Shown here: one piece after another, positions 6,891 through 14,434 of the stretch | Layout: every line of letters begins with the position of its first letter | How positions within the stretch are numbered: position 1 is the stretch's first letter | Source of the DNA: Thermoplasmata archaeon | Lineage (GTDB): Archaea; Thermoplasmatota; Thermoplasmata; Thermoplasmatales; Thermoplasmataceae | Length of the DNA: 20,810 nt | Assembly: GCA_021797055.1 (NCBI GenBank) | Contig: JAKAAI010000026.1 | Span: forward strand, 1 to 20,810 | Direction: 5' to 3' | Translations under genes and position numbers: made by a program | Notes under the pieces: model-generated | The model's database searches: none | Told to the model about the DNA's origin: nothing | What the model saw: the letters and a program-made list of their open reading frames with translations, nothing else

Positions 6891-7583
6891 ATTAATGTAA
6901 TCAGCAACCTCCCTGAAATATAACGTCTGCGGTGTGTGACCTGCACCGGGGATTATTTTCAGTATGCTGTTTGGCAATTTCTCCTGCAACCTGATTGCAT
7001 ATTGCAATGGTATAATACTATCCTTCTCTCCCCATATGATCATAACAGGAATTTTAATTCGAGAAATATCATCATAACTTATCTTTTCTTCTGGCCGGGT
7101 GTTGTTGGTCACAAATTTTAACATCAGATCCCTTTCGTTTGGTGAATTTAGCTGCATGATCCTATCCACGAAAGAGTTAATACCCTCCTCCCCAGATTCT
7201 CCGACTGTTGGATTAGTACCAGCAGAATCGACAAGAACAAGTTTTTCAGGTTTTGTACTAGCAGATAGGAAATACCTCATTGATACCCATCCTCCATAAG
7301 AATGGCCGATGAGAGTGAACTTTGTAATATGAAGTTTGGAAATAACCTCACTTAGAATCACGCACTGATCCTCAATTGTGAATCGATCGGGCGGTTTTGC
7401 GGATCTACCATGACCTAGAAGATCAAGCAAGTAGATTCCATATTTCCTCTCCAAGAGAGGTACGACCTTGAGCCATGTGTTCCCATTAGAGCCGAGGCCA
7501 TGCAGAAATATAAGCGCATCATTACCGGGCCTAATGAGCATCGAAATATTACCGAACGAAGTTTCCACGTAAGATCTCTCCAT
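6873..7583 (-). CDS. Alpha/beta hydrolase
   Basis: A 236-residue alpha/beta-fold hydrolase, probably an esterase or related enzyme. The oxyanion segment LHGLGSNGNTW is at 27-37, the nucleophile Ser95 sits in GHSYGG, the acid Asp188 in WGEKDSIIP, and the base His216 in GAGHTPQ. The LLGHGRSAKP segment at 55-64 is typical of the MhpC/BioH-like group. No signal peptide is present. The start at ATG 7583 has a box A about 31 nt upstream, so the message has a very short leader or none. The 3' end overlaps the facing amidase gene by 18 nt. The substrate is unknown. Confidence 0.92.
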   Translation of the reverse strand: MERSYVETSFGNISMLIRPGNDALIFLHGLGSNGNTWLKVVPLLERKYGIYLLDLLGHGRSAKPPDRFTIEDQCVILSEVISKLHITKFTLIGHSYGGWVSMRYFLSASTKPEKLVLVDSAGTNPTVGESGEEGINSFVDRIMQLNSPNERDLMLKFVTNNTRPEEKISYDDISRIKIPVMIIWGEKDSIIPLQYAIRLQEKLPNSILKIIPGAGHTPQTLYFREVADYINSFLQE

Positions 7584-7610
7584 TTTTGTTCAGCATGATA
7601 TTACTAGACT

Positions 7611-7618
7611 ATATTTTA
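7611..7618 (-). promoter_or_regulatory. Box A of the alpha/beta hydrolase gene
   Basis: TAAAATAT on the minus strand is centred about 31 nt before the ATG at 7583, which would give a leader of about 5 nt. Confidence 0.5.
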
Positions 7619-7843
7619 CGTGAACTGTGAATAAAAAAGTTAAGACTGGAACAAACTTAGGTTTAAAAATAATCTTTAGACCTGTTTGAAGTTTTAGAAT
7701 AAGTATTTGCACTACAATGGTTTATGATAGATCAACCCGTGCTTTTCTAACGTGAATTGACATGTCGGCGGGAACCAGCGAATTCAAATTTAATCTCTAT
7801 CAGTGAAAAAGAACTAATGACCTGAAGCAAATAATAAGTTGCA

Positions 7844-7886
7844 GCATGCAGTGATAGTTGTATATACTATGGTAATTGAGCATGCA
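7844..7886. repeat. Paired GCATGCA elements flanking a ppdK TATA element
   Basis: GCATGCA occurs at 7844-7850 and again at 7880-7886, 36 nt apart. The core GCATGC is its own complement. The pair brackets the TATA element at 7861-7868, an arrangement expected of an operator for a dimeric repressor or activator. Confidence 0.45.
7861..7868 (+). promoter_or_regulatory. Candidate distal box A of ppdK
   Basis: TATATACT, centred 80 nt before the ppdK ATG. It would give a leader of about 54 nt. Confidence 0.4.
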
Positions 7887-7894
7887 CATATATT
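7887..7894 (+). promoter_or_regulatory. Candidate proximal box A of ppdK
   Basis: CATATATT, centred about 54 nt before the ppdK ATG. It would give a leader of about 27 nt that includes the GATGATC ribosome site at 7934-7940. Confidence 0.4.
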
Positions 7895-7944
7895 TCGATA
7901 GAAGATTTTAGGAGAAGATTATCTATAAGGGAAGATGATCAACT

Positions 7945-10605
7945 ATGCCAGAAATTACGAAATTTGTTTATATGTTTGAAGAGGGAAATCAGAAGATGGT
8001 CGATCTCCTTGGAGGGAAAGGAGCTGGCCTTTCTGAAATGAAGAATATTGGTCTGAATGTTCCACCAGGCTTTACAATAACAACGGAGGCGTGCAGGCAG
8101 TACATGTCAAAGCTCACCTATCCTGAAGGTATGATGGATCAGGTATCAAAAGCCTTAAAAAAACTTGAAAACCTTGCGGGCAGAAAGTTTGGAGACGAAA
8201 ACGATCCGCTCCTGGTTTCCGTCAGATCAGGTGCGCCCATCAGTATGCCCGGGATGATGGATACAATCCTCAACGTCGGGTTGAATGATAAGACAGTTGA
8301 AGGTCTTGCGAAACAGACTGGAAACAGGAGATTTGCGTATGATTCATACAGAAGACTCTTACAGATGTTCGGTACCGTCGTGCTGGGTATACCGCACGAG
8401 GATTTCGAGGAAAAACTTTCGGCTGTCAAGAGCAAATATGGCGCAAAAAATGACGTTGACCTGAACGAGAATCAGTTAAAGGAAGTCGTAAAGGAATACC
8501 TCGAAACATATTCAAGGAGCAGGAAGGCGTTTCCACAGGACCCTCTCGAACAGCTAAATGTGTCGATTGAAGCTGTTTTCCAGTCATGGAATTCAGACAG
8601 GGCTAAAGCTTATCGTGAAATAAACAAGATACCAGATGACATGGGTACCGCCGTAAATGTTGTTTCCATGATATTTGGAAACATGGGAAACGATTCAGCG
8701 ACCGGAGTTGCATTTACAAGGGACCCGAATACCGGTGAGAAGAAACTGTTTGCCGAGTACCTGACAAACGCTCAGGGGGAGGACGTCGTTTCAGGTGTCA
8801 GGACACCAAAATCGATAAGCGACCTCGAAAAGGAGATGCCCGGTGCATACAATGATCTGATTAAATCTGTGGACATTCTTGAAAAACATTATCGGGATAT
8901 GCTTGACATTGAATTCACGATTGAAAAGGGGAAGTTGTACATGCTTCAGGTCAGGGTGGGAAAGAGAACTGCAAGGGCCGCACTGAAGATAGCAGTAGAT
9001 CTTGTAAAGGAGAAAATCATTGACGAAAGAACTGCAATTATGAGAATTGCACCTTCCGTCCTTGATACCGTACTGCATCCACAGATCAAACTGACCGGTA
9101 AGGAAAAAATGATAGGGAAAGGCCTTGCAGCTTCACCTGGTGCAGCAATTGGGAGCATTGTATTCAGCTCAGGCAGGGCAGTTGAGTTATCAAAATCTGG
9201 AAGAAATTTAATTCTAGTCAGGCCAGAGACAGTTGCTGATGACGTAAGAGGAATGGCAGCGTCCGTAGGTTTTCTCACACAGAAAGGAGGCATGACCTCT
9301 CATGCAGCTGTAGTTGCTAGGGCGATGGGAAAACCGGCCGTGGTTGGCGCTGAGGAAATAACAGTTGATCTAAAATCCGGTACTTTAAAGACTGGCGGCG
9401 TGGTTTTAAGGGAAGGCGACGTAATTAGCATTGACGGTACCTCTGGATCCATATATCTTGGAGAGGTAAAACTTGAGGATGCCAAAAAAAGCGAAGAGAT
9501 GGAAACACTGCTGACCTGGTGTGATAGATATAGGAAGCTCGGCGTGAGGGCAAATGCAAATACGCCGGAGGAGGCTAGGGCAGCACGGGCAAACGGAGCT
9601 GAAGGCATCGGGCTTGCAAGGACAGAGAGGATGTTTCTTGGCAGCGAACGCATACCAATTGTAAGGAGTATGATAATGAGTGCTTCGAGTGAGGAAAGGA
9701 AAAAATATCTGGATCAGCTACTACCCATGCAGATATCGGACTTCAAGGAATTCTTCATGGTCATGGAGGGCTATCCGGTAATTATCAGATTACTGGACCC
9801 ACCATTGCATGAGTTCCTGCCGGATAAGGAATCCCTTATCAACGAGATAAATACGCTTGAACAGAGAATGAGGCTTAACTCAAAAGAAAAAGAGAAACTT
9901 TCTGATCTCAAACGCCTGTTAGCCACAGTAAAGGATATGGAGGAATTCAATCCAATGCTTGGTTTCAGAGGGTGCAGGGTTGGCCTGATATATCCGGAGA
10001 TTTACGAAATGCAGGTTAAGGCCATAATAACTGCAGCAAAGGAAGTTTCATCAAAGGGCACAGAGGTCATGCCAGAAATCATGGTACCGCTTGTCGGTCT
10101 CCAGAATGAGATGCGTATCCTCAGAGAGAGATTGACAAAAACGGCCACTGAATCTCTTGGCGGTTCTGCCTTAGATTACAAAATTGGAACAATGGTCGAG
10201 ATACCAAGGGCTTGCCTTGTTGCAGATAGGATTGCGGAGTTTGCAGATTTCTTCTCGTTTGGAACCAATGATCTCACGCAACTTACATTCGGATATAGCA
10301 GAGATGACGCCGAGGGTAAATTCATAAATAAATATCTCGAGGATGGAATACTCACCTCTGATCCATTCAGATCGATTGACAGAGAGGGCGTCGGTGAACT
10401 GATGCGCATCGGTGTAGAGAAAGGGAGAAAAGCAAGGAAAGATCTCGAGGTTGGAATATGCGGTGAACAGGGCGGAGACCCAGAAACTATTTATTTCTGC
10501 CATGAGATCGGACTGGATTATGTTTCCTCGTCTCCATTCAGAATACCAATAGCAAGGCTCTGTGCTGCAAGGGCAAAACTTGTTGAAGAATCAGCGAGGA
10601 CCTGA
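7945..10605 (+). CDS. ppdK: Pyruvate, phosphate dikinase
   Basis: An 886-residue PPDK, which interconverts pyruvate, ATP and phosphate with phosphoenolpyruvate, AMP and PPi. The N-terminal ATP-grasp half has GGKGAGLSEM and VSVRSGAPISMPGMMDT with Arg94. The central swivelling domain has the phosphohistidine His453 in GGMTSHAAVVARAMGKPAV. The C-terminal PEP/pyruvate barrel has MLGFRGCRVG, TMVEIPRACL, FSFGTNDLTQ and the acid/base Cys839 in ICGEQGGDPE. The length is close to the bacterial enzyme (about 874 residues). It starts at ATG 7945 with a GATGATC-type ribosome site. In archaea it usually supplies PEP for gluconeogenesis but can run towards pyruvate. PPi made here could feed the H+-pyrophosphatase coded at 16687-18774. 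Confidence 0.98.
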   Translation: MPEITKFVYMFEEGNQKMVDLLGGKGAGLSEMKNIGLNVPPGFTITTEACRQYMSKLTYPEGMMDQVSKALKKLENLAGRKFGDENDPLLVSVRSGAPISMPGMMDTILNVGLNDKTVEGLAKQTGNRRFAYDSYRRLLQMFGTVVLGIPHEDFEEKLSAVKSKYGAKNDVDLNENQLKEVVKEYLETYSRSRKAFPQDPLEQLNVSIEAVFQSWNSDRAKAYREINKIPDDMGTAVNVVSMIFGNMGNDSATGVAFTRDPNTGEKKLFAEYLTNAQGEDVVSGVRTPKSISDLEKEMPGAYNDLIKSVDILEKHYRDMLDIEFTIEKGKLYMLQVRVGKRTARAALKIAVDLVKEKIIDERTAIMRIAPSVLDTVLHPQIKLTGKEKMIGKGLAASPGAAIGSIVFSSGRAVELSKSGRNLILVRPETVADDVRGMAASVGFLTQKGGMTSHAAVVARAMGKPAVVGAEEITVDLKSGTLKTGGVVLREGDVISIDGTSGSIYLGEVKLEDAKKSEEMETLLTWCDRYRKLGVRANANTPEEARAARANGAEGIGLARTERMFLGSERIPIVRSMIMSASSEERKKYLDQLLPMQISDFKEFFMVMEGYPVIIRLLDPPLHEFLPDKESLINEINTLEQRMRLNSKEKEKLSDLKRLLATVKDMEEFNPMLGFRGCRVGLIYPEIYEMQVKAIITAAKEVSSKGTEVMPEIMVPLVGLQNEMRILRERLTKTATESLGGSALDYKIGTMVEIPRACLVADRIAEFADFFSFGTNDLTQLTFGYSRDDAEGKFINKYLEDGILTSDPFRSIDREGVGELMRIGVEKGRKARKDLEVGICGEQGGDPETIYFCHEIGLDYVSSSPFRIPIARLCAARAKLVEESART

Positions 10606-10843
10606 ACAGTTAATATATTTATATTTTCTAAAAAAAATTTCTTTAATTTAAGTGTAGTTTTTATATCGAGCCTACCCGCAGCTGATTTTCGAAGATAATA
10701 TGATCTGCTATCTATAAGTACTGAATCGTTCATTGTATGTTCAAAAATTGTATTTCCAGGTAGTTCTTCTGGATTCACCTGTTAAATATTGGTTTGGTAA
10801 AAACTGTAATAAAAGTCAATAGTATGCTTGCGATTATGTATAA

Positions 10844-12277
10844 GTGCAGTTCGAGGATCTTCACGATTACATACAGCATCTTGCGAAGCTCAATTATCTT
10901 AGAGTTATAAGCGATGAAGTAGATCCGGATCTAGAGCTAACTCAAATACTGAGCGAAGAACAGCGTGCTGGTGGATCCAAAACGCTTGTTTTTGAAAAGG
11001 TTAAGGGATCCTCTATACCTGCTGTTGGAAATATATTTTCCACCCCAGACAAGATGAAGTTGATACTGGGGGATGATCCTCAGGCAATCGGTGAAAGGCT
11101 CAGGAATCTGACAAGAATGCCTGAACAATCTGAATCTCTTATTTCCAGGGGCTTCGAGATGTGGCGTGAACTTGGTGGAGTCAGGCCAAAAATATCCTCT
11201 GGGCTGCCTGGCAACTATCAGGAGATGGAAAAGGTCGATCTCAACAGATACCCTATATGCAGGACATGGCCGAAGGATGCAGGTAAATTTATAACACTGC
11301 CCCTTGTGATTACAAAGAACCCAGAAACCGGAGAACGCAATGCTGGCATGTATAGGATGCAGGTTTACGACAGCGAGACTACCGGTATGCACTGGCACAT
11401 TCATAAAGGAGGATCACAACATTTCCTGTTACAGGGAAAGAAGGAAATGGATGTTGCAGTTGTGATTGGAAGTGACCCGCTCACAATGTTTTCAGCAGTT
11501 GCTCCGCTGCCTGAATATCTCGATGAGTTTTCATTTGTTGGTCTTGTGTCAAAAAAGAGGATGGAATTGGCTAAGGGAAAGACAGTTGATCTGGAATATC
11601 CAAGAAACGCTGAGATAGTGCTTGAAGGCTATATTGATCCGGACGAGACCAGGATGGAGGGCCCATTCGGCGACCACACAGGATATTATTCGCTTGAGGA
11701 TGTTTTTCCAGTATTCCATATAAGAAAGATAATTGAGCGCAAAGACAGGATATATCCGACGACAATAGTTGGTAAATTATGGCATGAGGATGTTGTGATC
11801 GGAAAGGCTATAGAGAGGATGTTCCTGCCTCTTATACAGATGCAGTTTCCTGAGATTGTTGATCTGAATACAATGGAGGAGGCTGTTTTTCATGACATGG
11901 TTGTAGTGTCAATAAAGAAGAAATACCCAGGCCATGCAAAGAAGATTATGTTTGCGATGTGGAGTTTTGGCCAGCTCATGTTTTCGAAAATAGTACTCGT
12001 CGTGGATGACGACATAAATGTACATGACAGAAAACAGGTTATCTGGGCTATGGGCACCAGGGTTGATCCTGAAAGGGATGTTCTCATTGTTCCAGGTACG
12101 CTGACAGATTCGCTGGATCATGCATCTCCAATTATGAATTATGGATCCAAAATGGGAATAGACGCAACTCGTAAAACTAAGGCAGAAGGTTATAACAGAA
12201 CATGGCCAGATGTACTTGAAATGACCGCGGAGATCGAAAAAAAGGTAATGGATAGGTGGGTTAAACTTGGCCTTTGA
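10844..12277 (+). CDS. ubiD: UbiD family prenylated-FMN-dependent decarboxylase
   Basis: A 477-residue UbiD-type decarboxylase that acts on an aromatic or conjugated acid with prenylated FMN made by UbiX. The catalytic residues known from Fdc1 and UbiD can be placed at Arg171 (NAGMYRMQV), Glu272 and Asp277 (MEGPFGDHTGYY). The cofactor-binding segment MHWHIHKGGSQHF follows. The start is GTG 10844; a stop codon lies directly before it in frame, so no earlier start is possible, and the first residues MQFEDLHDYIQHL fit the family. The ubiA gene overlaps its end, which points to menaquinone or thermoplasmaquinone synthesis, where a UbiD-like enzyme decarboxylates the ring acid. No ubiX is in the window. 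Confidence 0.94.
   Translation: MQFEDLHDYIQHLAKLNYLRVISDEVDPDLELTQILSEEQRAGGSKTLVFEKVKGSSIPAVGNIFSTPDKMKLILGDDPQAIGERLRNLTRMPEQSESLISRGFEMWRELGGVRPKISSGLPGNYQEMEKVDLNRYPICRTWPKDAGKFITLPLVITKNPETGERNAGMYRMQVYDSETTGMHWHIHKGGSQHFLLQGKKEMDVAVVIGSDPLTMFSAVAPLPEYLDEFSFVGLVSKKRMELAKGKTVDLEYPRNAEIVLEGYIDPDETRMEGPFGDHTGYYSLEDVFPVFHIRKIIERKDRIYPTTIVGKLWHEDVVIGKAIERMFLPLIQMQFPEIVDLNTMEEAVFHDMVVVSIKKKYPGHAKKIMFAMWSFGQLMFSKIVLVVDDDINVHDRKQVIWAMGTRVDPERDVLIVPGTLTDSLDHASPIMNYGSKMGIDATRKTKAEGYNRTWPDVLEMTAEIEKKVMDRWVKLGL
12254..12259 (+). promoter_or_regulatory. Shine-Dalgarno site of ubiA (supports a TTG start)
   Basis: AGGTGG lies 7 nt before the TTG at 12267, inside the end of ubiD. It is the reason for choosing this non-ATG start. 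Confidence 0.65.
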
Positions 12278-13133
12278 TTTTGCTAAAAAGATATTTCAGC
12301 TGATAAAGATCGAACATACTGTGTTCGATCTGCCTTTCATTTTCAGCGGTGCAATCATAGCATCACATGGCAGGTTTCTGCCCGTTACTTTTCTGCTGAT
12401 TCTTGTGGCAGCAGTTTCTGCAAGAGCTGCCGGTATGTCAATCAACAGGATAGAGGGCAGAAAGTGGGATTTAGTGAATCCAAGAAAACGAAACTGGGTC
12501 CTTGTTAATGGTAAACTCAGCATGAGATCTGCAATCATAATGACTGTCGTCTTCTCGGCGTTGTTCGAAATATCCTCATATTTACTGAACTTCTTTGTAT
12601 TCCTACTTTCACCAATAGTTCTCTTCATGTTCATAACTGATCCTATACTAAAAAGAATTACTCCATGGAGGCACATTTACATGGGTGCAACGATTGGACT
12701 CGGTGTGCTAGGCGGATATCTTGCTGTATCTCCTGGAATTCCTTCCACCCCGCAGATCTATCTTATATTCCTGTCAAGCACATTATGGATAGCAGGCTTT
12801 GACATGATATATGTTATACCGGATATCGAGACAGATCAGAGACTTGGCCTCAAGACAGTTATGACAAGATTTGGAACCGATAGGGGTCTTCTGATTTCCA
12901 CCCTCACACATGCTGTTTCGTTCATTGCTATGCTTATTGTTGGCCTTTACTTAGATTCGTTCTGGTATTTTGTAATGCTTGTACCCATCCTTGGTCTTAT
13001 GATATTGCAGCACAGAATTATAGACCCATCGAATCCATCAAGTGTCCGGGCATCGTTCTTTGGAGCAAACTCGTTTATTGGCATACTGTTTCTCATAGGT
13101 CTGATATTATCCTATAATTTTGTTGGTATCTGA
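12267..13133 (+). CDS. ubiA: UbiA family prenyltransferase
   Basis: A 288-residue membrane prenyltransferase with about eight or nine helices. It joins a polyprenyl chain to an aromatic ring, probably in quinone synthesis. The start RLIKIEHTVFDLPF-like segment is typical (QLIKIEHTVFDLPF). The second Asp-rich motif is intact: DMIYVIPDIETD. The first is not canonical: NRIEGRKWD at 60-68 has Gly64 where the family normally has the second-position Asp of NxxxDxxxD. It starts at TTG 12267 with AGGTGG 7 nt upstream, overlaps ubiD by 11 nt, and overlaps the facing MFS gene by 27 nt. Lipid prenyltransferase (digeranylgeranylglyceryl phosphate synthase type) is an alternative, less likely beside ubiD. 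Confidence 0.9.
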   Translation: MAFDFAKKIFQLIKIEHTVFDLPFIFSGAIIASHGRFLPVTFLLILVAAVSARAAGMSINRIEGRKWDLVNPRKRNWVLVNGKLSMRSAIIMTVVFSALFEISSYLLNFFVFLLSPIVLFMFITDPILKRITPWRHIYMGATIGLGVLGGYLAVSPGIPSTPQIYLIFLSSTLWIAGFDMIYVIPDIETDQRLGLKTVMTRFGTDRGLLISTLTHAVSFIAMLIVGLYLDSFWYFVMLVPILGLMILQHRIIDPSNPSSVRASFFGANSFIGILFLIGLILSYNFVGI

Positions 13134-14300
13134 TCTTTTCTTGTAAACGGTCAAGTTGAATATGAACAGCAGGGAGATGGATATGAAACCCATGGATCCT
13201 ATTGTGGACCATATCTTTATTCCGTTGTAAACATAAAAGAACATGAAAAAAGATCCGATTGACGGCCCAATTGCCCTAGCTGCGGAGTTAGCCATACTCA
13301 GGAACCCCATGTATCTTCCTGTCTTACCTTCAGGCGCTATCTGAGATACTACGGTATTCATTCCAGGGGAAGTGAGGTTCTCTCCTACAGTAATGAAAAG
13401 CATGTCGAACATCAATCCAAAGAGAGAATGTGAAAATGCAACAAGGAAATAACCCAAAGAATAGAATGCTGAACCCATTGCCATGACATGAACGATGCTG
13501 ATTTTTCTAGTGATCCATGACATCGGATACTGACCAAGAACGACAACAAGCCCGTTGACTGCGTATATGTAGCCAATGTTGCTCTCAAGGATCCCGACTA
13601 CCTTTGTGGAATATACAGGTAGAGTTACTGAGAATTGCGATGATACAAGTGTTATGAAGAAAGTTCCGGCAGCAAAAAGAACCAGTCGCCAGTCTAGTCC
13701 GATGCGCACGTTATTTCCAGTTTTACGTGCCGTGATCTCTACCGGATGCAAGAACGCTGCAACTGTTATCAGCTGAATAAGGCTTGTAATGGCGACAAGC
13801 GTGAATATATATCCAATATTTATCGCAGACAGAAAGCCACCCGTGAGCGGACCAATAGCCCATCCAACATTTGACATCACCCTGTAAAGCGAATATGCCG
13901 TGTTTCGTTCACTTTCCGATGTAACATCAGATACAAGCGCCGATGCAGCTGGAAATACAAAGGCACCGGATATTGAAGAGCTTATGAAAAAACCGATAAT
14001 AATGAATTCGTTTGCATGCGTGAAGACGAGAATCGAAAGGATCGCGTATATTGACAGACCTATAACAGATCCAACAAGTAATGTGCTTCTCCTTCCAATC
14101 CTGTCTGAAAGTTGCCCTCCAAGTAGGCTGAATATCGATGAAAATATAGAAAGAATTGTGAATATCACGCCAACATAAAATATGGATATTTTGAGATTTA
14201 TGTTGAAGAAAATAGCCATGAAAGGCCAGCTTGCGCCGAAACCAATGCTGCGTATACATGATGCGGTTGACACTGCCCATAGCTGCCGGTTACCGAGCAT
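13107..14300 (-). CDS. MFS transporter, drug/metabolite exporter type
   Basis: A 12-helix MFS protein of about 397 residues. Motif A is well conserved in the first half as GGQLSDRIGRRSTLLVG, and the fifth helix has NVGWAIGPLTGGFLS, a motif-C-like segment typical of H+-coupled exporters (DHA1 group). A TTG at 14339 is in frame, but ATG 14300 is preferred because GAAGGA stands 4 nt before it and the first helix starts shortly after. It converges with ubiA and overlaps it by 27 nt, and diverges from the GHMP kinase gene. The substrate is unknown. Confidence 0.88.
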   Translation of the reverse strand: MLGNRQLWAVSTASCIRSIGFGASWPFMAIFFNINLKISIFYVGVIFTILSIFSSIFSLLGGQLSDRIGRRSTLLVGSVIGLSIYAILSILVFTHANEFIIIGFFISSSISGAFVFPAASALVSDVTSESERNTAYSLYRVMSNVGWAIGPLTGGFLSAINIGYIFTLVAITSLIQLITVAAFLHPVEITARKTGNNVRIGLDWRLVLFAAGTFFITLVSSQFSVTLPVYSTKVVGILESNIGYIYAVNGLVVVLGQYPMSWITRKISIVHVMAMGSAFYSLGYFLVAFSHSLFGLMFDMLFITVGENLTSPGMNTVVSQIAPEGKTGRYMGFLSMANSAARAIGPSIGSFFMFFYVYNGIKIWSTIGSMGFISISLLFIFNLTVYKKRSDTNKIIG

Positions 14301-14403
14301 CAGTCCTTCAGAAGCTTTATTACGTAAACGCAATGACAATTCTACGTAATCGCGAAGGTGTAGAAAAATAGAATTGTGCTTGAACCAATATAATTCTAGA
14401 TAA

Positions 14404-14411
14404 TTTTATTT
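14404..14411 (+). promoter_or_regulatory. Box A of the GHMP kinase gene
   Basis: TTTTATTT, centred about 27 nt before the ATG at 14435, with no ribosome site in between. This fits leaderless transcription. Confidence 0.6.
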
Positions 14412-14434
14412 CTACGAAAGCGCTATAATGCTGA

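Larger units (their letters stand above)
7584..7944. other. 361-nt intergenic region upstream of ppdK
   Basis: No gene-length frame and no tRNA or other structured RNA was recognised. The left end holds the hydrolase promoter. The right end holds two candidate TATA elements for ppdK (7861-7868 and 7887-7894) and two copies of GCATGCA. A 14-codon frame, ATG 7762 to TGA 7806, is present but unsupported. The size is unusual here, since most gaps in the window are below 250 nt, so control of ppdK may be complex. Confidence 0.6.

Noticed and set aside
7762..7806. 14-codon frame (MSAGTSEFKFNLYQ) upstream of ppdK
   Set aside because: No ribosome site or well-placed box A; short frames like this are expected by chance. 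Conservation would be needed.
10518..10778. 86-codon minus-strand frame over the end of ppdK and the following gap
   Set aside because: More than a third of it is the complement of ppdK coding sequence, and no family or initiation signal is seen.
10844..12277. UbiD gene as trans-anhydromevalonate 5-phosphate decarboxylase of the archaeal mevalonate route
   Set aside because: That route is not the one known in Thermoplasma relatives, and the coupled ubiA gene points to quinone synthesis. Phylogeny could reopen this if the organism is not a Thermoplasmatales member.
14301..14339. TTG start at 14339 for the MFS exporter
   Set aside because: ATG 14300 has a ribosome site right before it. A weak TATTTTTC element about 27 nt before the TTG keeps the longer form possible.
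14369..14398. TAGAATT/AATTCTA inverted repeat and repeated TTCTA runs between the MFS exporter and the GHMP kinase
   Set aside because: Only 7 bp and AT-rich; such repeats are common by chance in this base composition.
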